Source: Lelliottia sp. WAP21 (GTDB lineage Bacteria; Pseudomonadota; Gammaproteobacteria; Enterobacterales; Enterobacteriaceae). Taken from it: a stretch of 64,000 nucleotides of DNA. Every line of letters begins with the position of its first letter. Positions within the stretch are counted from its first letter, which is position 1. A model generated the notes under the pieces. It ran no database searches. It was not told where the DNA came from and saw nothing but the letters and a program-made list of their open reading frames with translations. Positions 38,855 to 47,708 of this stretch are shown here, piece after piece. The stretch covers positions 1 to 64,000 of the forward strand of contig NZ_JAIWPG020000008.1 in NCBI RefSeq assembly GCF_020532665.2, written 5' to 3'. The position numbers and the translations under genes were made by a program.

Positions 38855-40897
38855 ATGACCAATCCATTACTGACCCCGTTTACGTTGCCGCCGTTTTCTA
38901 AAATCCAGCCTGAACATGTGGTCCCCGCTGTCACCAAAGCGCTGGATGATTGCCGCTCAGCGGTGGAAAACGTGGTTGCGCAGGGCGGGCCGTACACCTG
39001 GGAAAATCTGTGCCAGAAGCTTGCCGAAGTGGATGACGTCCTGGGGCGCCTTTTTTCACCGGTCAGCCACCTGAATTCCGTGAAAAACAGTCCGGAACTG
39101 CGCGAAGCTTATGAACAAACGCTGCCGCTGCTCTCTGAATACAGCACCTGGGTCGGTCAACATGAAGGGCTGTACAATGCGTATCGCGATCTGCGAGACG
39201 GTGAGCACTATGCCTCCCTGGATATTGCGCAGAAAAAAGCGGTAGATAACGCGCTACGCGACTTTGAACTGTCCGGTATTGGTCTGCCGAAAGAGAAACA
39301 GCAGCGCTACGGTGAAATCGCCGCGCGACTGTCTGAATTGGGCAACCAGTACAGCAATAACGTTCTCGACGCCACCATGGGCTGGTCGAAACTGATTACC
39401 GATGAATCTGAGCTTTCAGGCATGCCGGAAAGCGCGCTGGCTGCGGCGAAGGCACAGGCCGAAGCGAAAGAGCAGGAAGGTTTCCTGATCACGCTGGATA
39501 TTCCAAGCTATCTGCCGGTGATGACGTACTGCGATAACGCGGCATTGCGTGAAGAGTTGTACCGCGCCTACAGCACGCGTGCATCCGACCAGGGGCCAAA
39601 CGCCGGTAAATGGGATAACAGCCCGGTGATGGCTGAAATCCTTGCGCTGCGCCATGAGCTGGCCGGACTGCTGGGCTTTGACAGCTATGCGGATAAATCG
39701 CTTGCCACCAAGATGGCAGAAAACCCTCAACAGGTACTCGAGTTCTTAACCGATCTGGCGAAACGCGCCCGTCCTCAGGGTGAAAAAGAGCTGGCTCAGC
39801 TGCGTGCCTTCGCGAAGGCCGAATTCAGCGTTGATGACCTGCAACCGTGGGATATCGCGTATTACAGCGAAAAACAGAAACAGCATCTGTACAGCATCAG
39901 CGACGAACAGCTGCGTCCTTACTTCCCGGAAAACAAAGCCGTTAACGGCCTGTTTGAAGTGGTAAAACGCATTTATGGCATTACCGCCAAAGAGCGCCAC
40001 GACGTGGATGTCTGGCATCCTGAGGTGCGTTTCTTCGAGCTGTATGATGATAAGAATGAACTGCGCGGCAGCTTCTATCTCGACCTGTATGCCCGCGAAA
40101 ACAAGCGTGGCGGGGCGTGGATGGACGATTGCGTCGGCCAGATGCGTAAGGCGGATGGCTCGCTGCAAAAACCGGTCGCGTACCTGACCTGCAACTTCAA
40201 CCGTCCGGTCAACGGCAAACCTGCGCTGTTTACTCACGATGAAGTCATCACCCTGTTCCACGAGTTTGGTCACGGTCTGCACCATATGCTGACGCGTATC
40301 GAAGCCGCGGGCGTTTCGGGTATTAGCGGTGTGCCATGGGATGCGGTGGAACTGCCAAGCCAGTTTATGGAAAACTGGTGCTGGGAGCCGGAAGCCCTGG
40401 CGTTTATCTCTGGTCACTACGAGACTGGCGAGCCGTTGCCGAAATCGCTGCTGGATAAAATGCTGGCGGCGAAAAATTACCAGGCGGCAATGTTTATCCT
40501 GCGTCAGCTGGAGTTCGGCCTGTTCGATTTCCGTCTGCATGCGGAGTTCAATCCGGCTCAGGGGGCGAAAATCCTCGACACGCTGGCCGAGATTAAAAAG
40601 CAGGTGGCATTGATCCCTGGACCAAGCTGGGGCCGCTTCCCGCATGCCTTCAGCCATATCTTCGCGGGCGGCTACGCAGCCGGTTACTACAGCTATTTGT
40701 GGGCCGACGTACTGGCAGCCGATGCCTTCTCTCGTTTCGAAGAGGAAGGGATCTTCAACCGTGAAACCGGTCAGTCGTTCCTGGATAACATCCTGACGCG
40801 CGGCGGTTCTGAAGAGCCAATGGAGCTGTTCAAGCGCTTCCGTGGCCGCGAGCCGCAGCTGGATGCCATGCTGGAGCACTACGGTATTAAGGGCTAG
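38855..40897 (+). CDS. prlC: Oligopeptidase A (PrlC)
   Basis: Cytoplasmic zinc metallopeptidase of the M3 (thimet) family that degrades signal peptides and other short peptides. The ATG at 38855 gives 680 residues, as in E. coli, with AGGA upstream. The zinc motif HEFGH lies in LFHEFGHGLHHM with the third ligand Glu in ENWCWEPE downstream, and the substrate-binding GGYAAGYYSYLWAD segment is near the C terminus. A sigma-32 promoter precedes it. rsmJ follows after seven bases. Confidence 0.96.
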   Translation: MTNPLLTPFTLPPFSKIQPEHVVPAVTKALDDCRSAVENVVAQGGPYTWENLCQKLAEVDDVLGRLFSPVSHLNSVKNSPELREAYEQTLPLLSEYSTWVGQHEGLYNAYRDLRDGEHYASLDIAQKKAVDNALRDFELSGIGLPKEKQQRYGEIAARLSELGNQYSNNVLDATMGWSKLITDESELSGMPESALAAAKAQAEAKEQEGFLITLDIPSYLPVMTYCDNAALREELYRAYSTRASDQGPNAGKWDNSPVMAEILALRHELAGLLGFDSYADKSLATKMAENPQQVLEFLTDLAKRARPQGEKELAQLRAFAKAEFSVDDLQPWDIAYYSEKQKQHLYSISDEQLRPYFPENKAVNGLFEVVKRIYGITAKERHDVDVWHPEVRFFELYDDKNELRGSFYLDLYARENKRGGAWMDDCVGQMRKADGSLQKPVAYLTCNFNRPVNGKPALFTHDEVITLFHEFGHGLHHMLTRIEAAGVSGISGVPWDAVELPSQFMENWCWEPEALAFISGHYETGEPLPKSLLDKMLAAKNYQAAMFILRQLEFGLFDFRLHAEFNPAQGAKILDTLAEIKKQVALIPGPSWGRFPHAFSHIFAGGYAAGYYSYLWADVLAADAFSRFEEEGIFNRETGQSFLDNILTRGGSEEPMELFKRFRGREPQLDAMLEHYGIKG

Positions 40898-40904
40898 TTG
40901 ATTC

Positions 40905-41657
40905 GTGAAGATTCACTTAGTAGATGAAACGGGCGCCGGAGACGGCGCCTTATCTGTTCTGGCGGCCCGCTGGGAGCTGGAGCACGATGAAGACAACCTG
41001 ATGGCGCTGGTGATGACCCCGACGCATCTGGAGCTTCGTAAGCGTGATGAGCCCAAGCTCGGCGGTATATATGTCGATTTCGTCGGCGGCGCGATGGCCC
41101 ATCGGCGTAAGTTTGGTGGTGGGCGTGGAGAAGCCGTGGCGAAAGCCGTTGGCGTAAAAGGCAGCTATCTCCCGGACGTGGTGGATGCCACGGCGGGCCT
41201 GGGTCGCGACGCGTTTGTGCTGGCCTCTGTGGGCTGTCACGTGCGCATGCTGGAACGTAATCCCGTGGTGGCAGCGCTGCTCGACGATGGCCTGCGGCGC
41301 GGTTATGCCGACCCGGATATCGGTCCGTGGCTGCAGACACGCTTACAGCTGATACATGCTTCAAGCCTGACGGCACTGACGGATATCACGCCTCGCCCGC
41401 AGGTGGTTTATCTGGATCCTATGTTCCCGCACAAGCAGAAAAGTGCGCTGGTGAAGAAAGAGATGCGCGTGTTTCAGTCGCTGGTGGGGCCCGATCTGGA
41501 TGCTGATGGTTTACTGTCGCCAGCGCGTCAGTTGGCGACCAAACGTGTAGTGGTGAAACGCCCGGACTATGCACCGCCGTTAGCAGAAGTGGCGACGACC
41601 AATGCGGTGGTGACGAAAGGGCATCGGTTTGATATTTATTCGGGGACGCCGGAATAG
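40905..41657 (+). CDS. rsmJ: 16S rRNA (guanine-1516-N2)-methyltransferase RsmJ
   Basis: SAM-dependent methyltransferase that modifies G1516 of 16S rRNA. It has 250 residues from a GTG start, equal to E. coli RsmJ. Marks include [15 protein letters not shown] (SAM-binding) and [14 protein letters not shown] (catalytic DPMF in place of the usual NPPY). It is cotranscribed with prlC, so it should share its heat-shock control. In E. coli dtpB lies next; here a repeat cluster takes its place. Confidence 0.95.
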   Translation: MKIHLVDETGAGDGALSVLAARWELEHDEDNLMALVMTPTHLELRKRDEPKLGGIYVDFVGGAMAHRRKFGGGRGEAVAKAVGVKGSYLPDVVDATAGLGRDAFVLASVGCHVRMLERNPVVAALLDDGLRRGYADPDIGPWLQTRLQLIHASSLTALTDITPRPQVVYLDPMFPHKQKSALVKKEMRVFQSLVGPDLDADGLLSPARQLATKRVVVKRPDYAPPLAEVATTNAVVTKGHRFDIYSGTPE

Positions 41658-41679
41658 CGCGCAAAGGGATGTGTGCGGT

Positions 41680-41720
41680 CTGATGCCCTCACCCCAACCC
41701 CTCTCCCACAGGGAGAGGGG
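41680..41720. repeat. REP element, left side of rsmJ-uspA cluster
   Basis: CTGATGCCCTCACCCC then CCCCTCTCCC, ACA and GGGAGAGGGG. It is the same unit as the direct copies at 25784-25876, including the upstream GTGCGG bases. It runs into the 37-base tandem repeat, which starts inside its 3' arm. Confidence 0.85.
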
Positions 41721-41839
41721 CGAGTAGTGTGCCCACACATAATTCCGTGCAGAGGGGCGAGTAGTGTGCCCACACATAATTCCGTGCAGAGGGGCGAGTA
41801 GTGTGCCCTCACTCAATCCCGTTCAGCGGGGCGAGTAGG
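41714..41839. repeat. 37-bp tandem repeat array
   Basis: Units begin AGAGGGGCGAGTAGTGTGCC: 41714-41750 and 41751-41787 are identical, 41788-41824 is a diverged third copy (CTCACTCAATCCCGTTC in place of CACACATAATTCCGTGC), and a partial fourth starts at 41825 (AGCGGGGCGAGTAG). There are no spacers, so this is not CRISPR. It appears to have grown from the GAGGGG arm of the flanking REP. Confidence 0.9.
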
Positions 41840-41877
41840 GGCCCCTCTTTCCAGACAGAAGTCAGGCTCGATCGGTT

Positions 41878-41910
41878 CCCTCTCCCTTTGGGAGAGGGTT
41901 AGGGTGAGGG
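41878..41910. repeat. REP element, right side of rsmJ-uspA cluster
   Basis: CCCTCTCCC, TTT, GGGAGAGGG, then TTAGGGTGAGGG, in inverse orientation to the unit at 41680. It lies 10 bases beyond the uspA stop and may serve as its transcript end. Confidence 0.85.
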
Positions 41911-41920
41911 AAAACCCAAC

Positions 41921-42358
41921 TTACTCGTCTTCTTCGTCACGCAGCGGAACAATCAGCATATCCACGTGAACGGTGTTAATCAGCTGGCGCGCTGAAGACA
42001 TCAGCTTGCTCCAGAAGTCCTGATGATGACCACATACCACCAGATCCATATCGTATTTTTTAATCGCATCGACCAGCACCTGGCCCAGATCGCCGCTGCC
42101 GCTTAAGGTTTCGGTAATCGGGTACCCTGCATTGGTGGACAGCTCAGATAACGCATGATGCGTCTCTTCCGAGATGCGTTTTTGCATATCGCCAAGATTG
42201 ACGTCGATGAGGCCGGTGTAGAGATCGGAGTAATTCACGTCAACGTGAATTAAAGAAACTTTCGCGTTGTAGGGGCGTGCCATGGATACCGCTTTATCAA
42301 CCAGCACTTTGCTCTCCGGGGAGAGGTCTACCGCGATGAGAATGTGTTTGTAAGCCAT
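41921..42358 (-). CDS. uspA: Universal stress protein A
   Basis: Cytoplasmic dimeric stress protein induced by starvation, stasis and DNA or oxidative damage. Its 145 residues begin [16 protein letters not shown] as in E. coli, with the alpha/beta Usp fold and an acidic EEDE tail. Like E. coli UspA it lacks a clear ATP-binding GxxGxxxxxxxxxG(S/T) signature. A strong AAGGAAGGAG ribosome site precedes the ATG. Divergent from uspB across 283 bases that contain a Fur-like palindrome. Confidence 0.96.
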   Translation of the reverse strand: MAYKHILIAVDLSPESKVLVDKAVSMARPYNAKVSLIHVDVNYSDLYTGLIDVNLGDMQKRISEETHHALSELSTNAGYPITETLSGSGDLGQVLVDAIKKYDMDLVVCGHHQDFWSKLMSSARQLINTVHVDMLIVPLRDEEDE

Positions 42359-42454
42359 AGTATTACTCCTTCCTTAAGTTATCGATGACTAACATGTTAA
42401 GCCATCGCCTATCTGCCTTTATTACGACCCAGTAAACCATATTTTTCAAGCTTT

Positions 42455-42473
42455 GGTATTGATAACGATTATC
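42455..42473. promoter_or_regulatory. Fur-box-like palindrome between uspA and uspB
   Basis: The 19 bases GGTATTGATAACGATTATC match the Fur consensus GATAATGATAATCATTATC at 15 positions and form a 6-1-6 palindrome (GATAAC-G-ATTATC). It lies about 100 bases upstream of uspA and 170 upstream of uspB. Iron control of these genes is not something I know to be established, so this is only a candidate. Confidence 0.4.
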
Positions 42474-42500
42474 CTTGTGGCAAAAAAATTAAGGGATCTC

Positions 42501-42507
42501 CTACACT
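42501..42507 (+). promoter_or_regulatory. Candidate sigma-S -10 element for uspB
   Basis: CTACACT matches the extended -10 preferred by RpoS (CTATACT) with no good -35 17 bases upstream. In E. coli uspB is RpoS-dependent. The leader would be about 128 bases. Confidence 0.4.
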
Positions 42508-42641
42508 ATTTAATGAGCCGTTCGGATAATTAAACGTGAACCCGATCGACTTTCGTCATTCTTTCACTGAACTGTCTGTCAGGGCATTGGAGTGCGGTTG
42601 TCCAGAAGCCTTGCTTCGTGGGCGGACGCCGGGGAGGAAGT

Positions 42642-42977
42642 ATGATTAGCACCGTCGCATTGTTTTGGGCTTTATGTGTGGTTTGCATAGTGAATATGGC
42701 GCGCTATTTTTCTTCGTTACGTGCGCTGTTAGTGGTACTTCGTGGTTGCGATCCGTTGCTTTATCAGTATGTGGATGGTGGAGGATTCTTCACATCGCAT
42801 GGACAGCCCAGCAAACAGATGCGTCTGGTGGGATATATCTATTACCAGCGTTATCGCGACCATCATGACGACGAATTTATCCGTCGTTGCGAGCGTCTAC
42901 GCGGTCAGTTCATCTTAACCAGTGCGCTCTGTGGCCTGGTGGTGGTGAGCATGGTCGCGCTGATGATATGGCACTGA
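42642..42977 (+). CDS. uspB: Universal stress protein B
   Basis: Small inner-membrane protein induced in stationary phase and linked to ethanol tolerance in E. coli. The ATG at 42642 gives 111 residues, the E. coli length, with GGGGAGG upstream. Helices lie at about 1-20 ([20 protein letters not shown]) and 90-110, with a basic and His-rich loop between. Its mechanism is unknown. Confidence 0.94.
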   Translation: MISTVALFWALCVVCIVNMARYFSSLRALLVVLRGCDPLLYQYVDGGGFFTSHGQPSKQMRLVGYIYYQRYRDHHDDEFIRRCERLRGQFILTSALCGLVVVSMVALMIWH

Positions 42978-42981
42978 AGAC

Positions 42982-43016
42982 AAAAAAAACGGGTCAGTTT
43001 CCTGACCCGCTTTTTT
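42982..43016. terminator. Bidirectional terminator between uspB and pitA
   Basis: Eight A, CGGGTCAG, loop TTTC, CTGACCCG, C and six T. Works for both convergent genes. Confidence 0.92.
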
Positions 43017-43031
43017 GGCGTACTTAACCGA

Positions 43032-44531
43032 TTAGATCAGCTTTAACGAAATCCAGTACAAACCACCTGACAACAAAATGGATGCCGGGAGTGTAAATAC
43101 CCAGGCCATCAGAATGTTGGTCACGGTTTTGCGCTGCAGGCCGCCACCGTCAACAATCATCGTCCCGGCTACCGAGGAGGAGAGGACGTGCGTGGTGGAA
43201 ACCGGCATACCGGTATAGCTTGCCAGACCGATAGACACAGCGGCTGTCATCTGCGCGGACATACCTTGCGCATACGTCATCCCTTTCTTACCAATCTTCT
43301 CGCCGATGGTGGTCGCCACACGACGCCAGCCAATCATCGTACCGATACCCAGTGCCAGTGCGACAGCCATGATGATCCAGATTGGCGCGTACTCAATGGT
43401 ATTGAGCATATCGCCTTTCAGTTTCTTCAGCAGACGCTTGTCGTCAGCACTCACATCCGGCAGCTTGCCAACTTTATCCGTGACGTCAGAGATGCACAGC
43501 ATGATGCGGCGCAGCTGACCGCGTTGATCCACGGATAATTTGTCGTAGCTTTCGATATCGCCCAGCATGTTTTTCGCACGTTCCAGCGCGTTAATCGCAT
43601 TTGCCGGATGGCAATGGAACTCGCCTGGTGCCGTGGCGGCGCCCGCTTCAGGAGAAGGAATCAGCTGATCCACACCGGTCGCTTTCTTCACCAGCGCAGG
43701 GTGCTGCTGGAAATAGACTTCGACGTTGTTGATCGCATCACGGGTACGGGTGATTTCATAGCCTGAGGCATTCATGTTCACCACGAAACCTGCCGGCGCC
43801 ACACCAATCAGCACCAGCATAACCAGGCCAATGCCTTTCTGACCGTCGTTCGCACCATGAGAGAATGCGACGCCAATGGCGGAGAGAATCAGGGCAATCC
43901 GGGTCCAGAATGGCGGTTTTTTCTTACCGTCTTTCTTTTCACGTTCTGCTGGTGTCAGGTGAATACGGGCGCGTTTTTTGGTTCCGCTCCAGTAGCGACG
44001 CAGAATAAAAATTAATCCACCTGCAACGACCAGACCAACAATAGGGGAGACAATCAGTGAGGCGAAAATACCCAGAACTTTAGGGATGTTCAGCGCATCC
44101 ACGACAGAAGTACCGGTCATCAGGGCGTTGGTTAACCCGATACCGATAATTGCGCCGATCAGCGTATGAGAACTGGATGCAGGCAGGCCGAAATACCAGG
44201 TACCGAGGTTCCAGATAATCGCAGCAAGCAGCATGGAAAAGACCATTGCCAGACCGTGGGCTGAACTCATGTTCAGGAGAAGGTCTGTCGGCAGCATATG
44301 AACGATGGCGTAGGCTACGCTTAGACCACCAAGAAGCACACCAAAGAAGTTAAACACAGCCGCCATTACAACCGCGACTTGCGATCGCAGTGCGCGAGTG
44401 TAGATAACCGTTGCGACTGCGTTTGCCGTGTCGTGGAAGCCATTGATCGCTTCGTAGAACAAGACAAATGCCAGAGCAAGCAAAAGTAAAAGCCCGGTAT
44501 GTAAATCCAGACCAGCAAACAAATGTAGCAT
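43032..44531 (-). CDS. pitA: Low-affinity inorganic phosphate transporter PitA
   Basis: Inner-membrane proton symporter for metal-phosphate complexes; in E. coli it also brings in zinc and tellurite. The 499 residues equal the E. coli length. PiT signatures occur near both ends: the N-terminal [20 protein letters not shown] and the C-terminal half [16 protein letters not shown], with a second [12 protein letters not shown] copy and a central hydrophilic loop of about 150 residues. The pit gene being a route for tellurite is notable because a TerC homologue lies nearby. Confidence 0.96.
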   Translation of the reverse strand: MLHLFAGLDLHTGLLLLLALAFVLFYEAINGFHDTANAVATVIYTRALRSQVAVVMAAVFNFFGVLLGGLSVAYAIVHMLPTDLLLNMSSAHGLAMVFSMLLAAIIWNLGTWYFGLPASSSHTLIGAIIGIGLTNALMTGTSVVDALNIPKVLGIFASLIVSPIVGLVVAGGLIFILRRYWSGTKKRARIHLTPAEREKKDGKKKPPFWTRIALILSAIGVAFSHGANDGQKGIGLVMLVLIGVAPAGFVVNMNASGYEITRTRDAINNVEVYFQQHPALVKKATGVDQLIPSPEAGAATAPGEFHCHPANAINALERAKNMLGDIESYDKLSVDQRGQLRRIMLCISDVTDKVGKLPDVSADDKRLLKKLKGDMLNTIEYAPIWIIMAVALALGIGTMIGWRRVATTIGEKIGKKGMTYAQGMSAQMTAAVSIGLASYTGMPVSTTHVLSSSVAGTMIVDGGGLQRKTVTNILMAWVFTLPASILLSGGLYWISLKLI

Positions 44532-44761
44532 AGGACGTTACGCCATTTTGGAGGACATGAACGCGGCGCATTATCCAGGACAAATGCGCAACGGGCAAAG
44601 TGAAATATAGCTTTTTTTTGATATACCTTCTGCTTTGTCTGCATCTCGTAAAGAAATATATTTTATATTTCAATTAAATGACTGCGATCCGGGATATTTG
44701 CGCTGGTGCGACCACAGAGGAAACTTTACAATTCGCGCCACTGAAACAAGAGGATTTTGAC

Positions 44762-45955
44762 GTGGAAAGGTTTGATGCCGTAGTAATTGGCGCCGGTGCG
44801 GCGGGTATGTTCTGTGCAGCCATGGCTGGGCAGGCGGGTCGCCGGGTGTTGCTGGTGGATAATGGTAAAAAACCTGGGCGCAAGATCCTGATGTCCGGCG
44901 GCGGACGCTGCAACTTTACCAATTTGTATGTCGAGCCGGCGGCGTATTTGAGTCAAAACCGTCATTTTTGCAAATCTGCGCTGGCGCGTTATACCCAGTG
45001 GGATTTCATTGATCTCGTTAATAAACACGGCATCGCCTGGCATGAAAAAACGCTGGGCCAGCTTTTCTGTGATGATTCCGCGCAGCAGATTGTCGATATG
45101 CTGGTGGCCGAGTGCGAGAAGGGTGGCGTCACGACGCGTTTGCGTTCAGAGGTGCTTGAAGTCTCGCGTGACGAAAATGGCTATAACCTGCTGCTAAACG
45201 GTGACACGGTCAGCGCCGATAATCTGGTGATCGCCAGCGGCGGGCTGTCGATGCCGGGTCTTGGCGCGACGCCGTTTGGCTACAAAATTGCGGAACAGTT
45301 TGGCCTGAAGGTGCTGCCGACGCGCGCCGGATTAGTGCCGTTTACGTTGCACAAGCCGCTTCTGGAGCAGCTTCAGACGCTCTCCGGGGTCTCCGTCGCC
45401 TCCACGATAACTGCCGAAGACGGCACCGTTTTCCGTGAAAACCTGCTTTTCACCCATCGCGGCCTGTCAGGCCCTGCCGTGCTGCAAATTTCCAGCTACT
45501 GGCGCCCCGGTGAATATGTCACGGTCAATTTAGTGCCAGACTGCGATCTCGAGAGCTTCCTGGATGAACAGCGGGCCGCGCACCCGAATCAAAGTCTGAA
45601 AAATACCCTGGCAATGCAGCTGCCGAAGCGGCTGATCGAGTGTTTACAACTCCTGGGTCAGATCCCGGATGTCACGCTCAAACAGCTGAATAACCGCGAA
45701 CAAAACGCACTGGTCGATACCTTGACCCAGTGGCGCGTACAGCCGAACGGGACGGAAGGTTATCGCACGGCGGAAGTGACTCTGGGCGGTGTGGATACCG
45801 ATGAACTCTCTTCACGCACCATGGAGGCCCGTAACGTACCGGGGCTCTATTTTATTGGTGAAGTGATGGATGTGACCGGCTGGCTGGGCGGCTATAACTT
45901 CCAGTGGGCCTGGGCGAGCGCATGGGCCTGTGCGCAGGCGCTGTCAGAGAAATAA
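44762..45955 (+). CDS. yhiN: FAD-dependent HI0933-family oxidoreductase YhiN
   Basis: Predicted flavoprotein of the HI0933 (BaiN-like) family. The GTG at 44762 follows AGAGGA and gives 397 residues beginning with ERFDAVVIGAGAAG, matching the E. coli start. The FAD dinucleotide motif is GAGAAGMFCA; GRKILMSGGGRCNFTN and the C-terminal GEVMDVTGWLGGYNFQWAW are family marks. The reaction is not known in enterobacteria. An upstream in-frame ATG at 44678 would add 28 residues without homology. Confidence 0.92.
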   Translation: MERFDAVVIGAGAAGMFCAAMAGQAGRRVLLVDNGKKPGRKILMSGGGRCNFTNLYVEPAAYLSQNRHFCKSALARYTQWDFIDLVNKHGIAWHEKTLGQLFCDDSAQQIVDMLVAECEKGGVTTRLRSEVLEVSRDENGYNLLLNGDTVSADNLVIASGGLSMPGLGATPFGYKIAEQFGLKVLPTRAGLVPFTLHKPLLEQLQTLSGVSVASTITAEDGTVFRENLLFTHRGLSGPAVLQISSYWRPGEYVTVNLVPDCDLESFLDEQRAAHPNQSLKNTLAMQLPKRLIECLQLLGQIPDVTLKQLNNREQNALVDTLTQWRVQPNGTEGYRTAEVTLGGVDTDELSSRTMEARNVPGLYFIGEVMDVTGWLGGYNFQWAWASAWACAQALSEK

Positions 45956-46029
45956 TCACGCTTCGCAATTATTGCACCGTTTTTTTTGTTCCGATCCACT
46001 AAGCTTTGACCGGTTAAACCCATACAGAT

Positions 46030-46057
46030 GCCCCGCTGCCGTTGCGGGGCAATTTTA
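46030..46057 (+). terminator. Rho-independent terminator of yhiN
   Basis: GCCCCGC, seven-base loop TGCCGTT, GCGGGGC, then AATTTTA, 74 bases after the yhiN stop and 22 before the next ATG. Confidence 0.75.
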
Positions 46058-46078
46058 CTTCCCGGTCAGAGTCCCTTC

Positions 46079-46477
46079 ATGCAGCTTCTTAGCATTATTA
46101 TTTTGCTTACCCTTACCGTGGTCATCCATTCGTTGTGGATGTTTTGCGTACTAAAGTTCATTAATTTTAACGTCGACTCTGCGGTGCGCGTGGTGTTACG
46201 TAACGTTGGGATCGTGATCTCCATGATCTTTGCCCATCTTCTTGAAGCCAGTCTGTTTGCCGGCTTTTACTTTGCTATAGACGCATTTAACGACTGGAAC
46301 ACCAGTTTCTACTTTTCACTGGTCAGCTACGCCACGGTGGGTTACGGCGATGTCACGTTACCCCCGCACTGGCGGCTCATCGGGGGTGTAGAGGGGCTGG
46401 TCGGGGCGTTGATGGTGGGCTGGTCTGTCGCCGTTCTGGTGGCTGTTTTGCAGCGTTTGCGGGGGATGAGTCCCTAA
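46079..46477 (+). CDS. Two-helix potassium channel-like protein
   Basis: A 132-residue pore-domain protein of the Ion_trans_2 type. Three hydrophobic stretches (about 3-25, 40-67 and 100-125) flank a pore helix with the selectivity filter TVGYG at 86-90. No ligand-binding RCK, CNB or voltage-sensor domain is attached, so it is a minimal pore like KcsA. It is absent from the matching place in E. coli. Start ATG 46079 lacks a strong ribosome site. Physiological role unknown. Confidence 0.82.
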   Translation: MQLLSIIILLTLTVVIHSLWMFCVLKFINFNVDSAVRVVLRNVGIVISMIFAHLLEASLFAGFYFAIDAFNDWNTSFYFSLVSYATVGYGDVTLPPHWRLIGGVEGLVGALMVGWSVAVLVAVLQRLRGMSP

Positions 46478-46523
46478 ACGGCAGATGCGCGACCCCATGG
46501 AGTGAGGTAAAGTAACCCTCTTT

Positions 46524-46584
46524 GCCGGGCCTGAAAGGCTGCGGCTTTGAGGATGAAAAGGCTGCTTAACAGCCTGCCTCTTTT
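46524..46584 (+). promoter_or_regulatory. Structured leader upstream of the TerC homologue
   Basis: Two successive stems lie in the 166 bases before terC: GCCG-GCCT, GAA, AGGC-CGGC (46524-46545), then GAGG...AGGCTG, CTTAA, CAGCCT-CCTC followed by TTTT (46549-46584), terminator-like. The related E. coli alx gene is controlled by a manganese- and pH-sensing leader, but I did not find that riboswitch's GGGGAGUAG core here. Confidence 0.45.
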
Positions 46585-46643
46585 CGTTCCTGGTTTACGC
46601 CAGTTTGCATGGTGCTGTGTTTCGTCTGCCAAAAGGGTTGTGT

Positions 46644-47672
46644 ATGTCTGCTGCTCATCTCGGTTTCCCCACGGAAACCGTTGTTGTTTTTGTCGTGATG
46701 GCCGTTGGGGCGATGTTTATCGACCTCTTTATGCACCGTCACGATAAACCGATTTCGCTGAAAAGCGCCGCGTTGTGGTCCGTTTTTTGGATCATGATGG
46801 CGATGGCCTTCGCGGGATTCCTGTACGTCCACCACGGTGCCGAAGTGGCGAGCCTGTTCCTGACGGGGTATGCGTTAGAAGAGGTGCTGTCGGTTGATAA
46901 TCTGTTTGTGATGATGGCTATTTTTGCCTGGTTTGGCGTGCCGGATAAATACCGTCACCGTATTTTGTACTGGGGTGTCCTGGGGGCGATTGTCTTCCGG
47001 GGGATTTTTGTTGCCATCGGGACCAGCCTGTTAAGCCTTGGGCCGTATGTCGAGGTGATCTTCGCCATTGTTGTCGGCTGGACCGCCGTGATGATGCTCA
47101 GACGCAACGAAGAGAGCGATGAGGTCGAAGATTATTCCAACCATCTGGCGTATCGGCTGGTAAAACGCTTCTATCCAGTCTGGCCCAAAATCGGCAGCAA
47201 TGCCTTTATCCTGAGTCAGAAAGAGGTCGACGCGGAGCTGGAAAAACCGGAAAACCAGGACATGATGGTGGGCCGTGTGAAGAAAGCGAAGCGATATGCT
47301 ACCCCCTTGCTGCTGTGTGTGGCGGTAGTCGAACTGTCGGACGTGATGTTTGCCTTTGACTCCGTGCCAGCGATTATCGCCGTCAGCCGTGAACCGCTGA
47401 TCATTTACAGCGCGATGATGTTCGCCATTCTCGGTCTGCGTACGCTTTACTTTGTGCTGGAAGCGCTGAAGCAATACCTTGTCCATCTGGAAAAGGCCGT
47501 CGTGCTGTTGCTGTTCTTTGTGGCGTTTAAGCTGGGCCTGAATGCGACCGATCACTTCTGGCATCATGGCTTTAATATTTCCGCCACCGCCAGCCTGTTT
47601 GTCGTATTGGGTGTTCTGGCATTGGGCATTATTGCCAGCGTGATGTTCCCTGGAAAACGAGAAGCCAGCTAA
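46644..47672 (+). CDS. terC: TerC/Alx-family integral membrane protein, plasmid TerC-like
   Basis: A 342-residue inner-membrane protein with about nine helices. From memory it is much closer to the TerC of IncHI2-type tellurite-resistance plasmids (start MSAAHLGFPTETVVVFV, with LFMHRHDKPISLKSAALWS) than to chromosomal Alx. The conserved acidic pairs VDNLFV and ELSDVMFAFDSVPA, likely metal-binding, are present. The terZABDEF partners are not in the window. Family members export or balance manganese and support tellurite resistance. Confidence 0.85.
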   Translation: MSAAHLGFPTETVVVFVVMAVGAMFIDLFMHRHDKPISLKSAALWSVFWIMMAMAFAGFLYVHHGAEVASLFLTGYALEEVLSVDNLFVMMAIFAWFGVPDKYRHRILYWGVLGAIVFRGIFVAIGTSLLSLGPYVEVIFAIVVGWTAVMMLRRNEESDEVEDYSNHLAYRLVKRFYPVWPKIGSNAFILSQKEVDAELEKPENQDMMVGRVKKAKRYATPLLLCVAVVELSDVMFAFDSVPAIIAVSREPLIIYSAMMFAILGLRTLYFVLEALKQYLVHLEKAVVLLLFFVAFKLGLNATDHFWHHGFNISATASLFVVLGVLALGIIASVMFPGKREAS

Positions 47673-47680
47673 TCGCGTTG

Positions 47681-47700
47681 CCCTCTCCCAAAGGAGAGGG
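47681..47700. repeat. Short REP-type hairpin between terC and the HAD gene
   Basis: CCCTCTCC, CAAA, GGAGAGGG followed by TCAGAG. It has the same palindrome as the other REP units in the window, without the GGGTGAGGG tail, and probably ends both convergent transcripts. Confidence 0.75.
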
Positions 47701-47708
47701 TCAGAGCA

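Noticed and set aside
39746..40879. A long open frame antisense to prlC (and similar ones antisense to gor, bcsA and the ape genes)
   Set aside because: They mirror highly coding, GC-rich genes of known family, show no recognisable domains and have no ribosome sites; they are codon-bias shadows.
41714..41839. Possible CRISPR array
   Set aside because: The 37-base units follow each other without spacers and no cas genes are near; it is a tandem repeat grown from a REP.
46478..46643. yybP-ykoY manganese riboswitch upstream of terC
   Set aside because: The conserved GGGGAGUAG core and its second half are not visible; only generic hairpins were kept.
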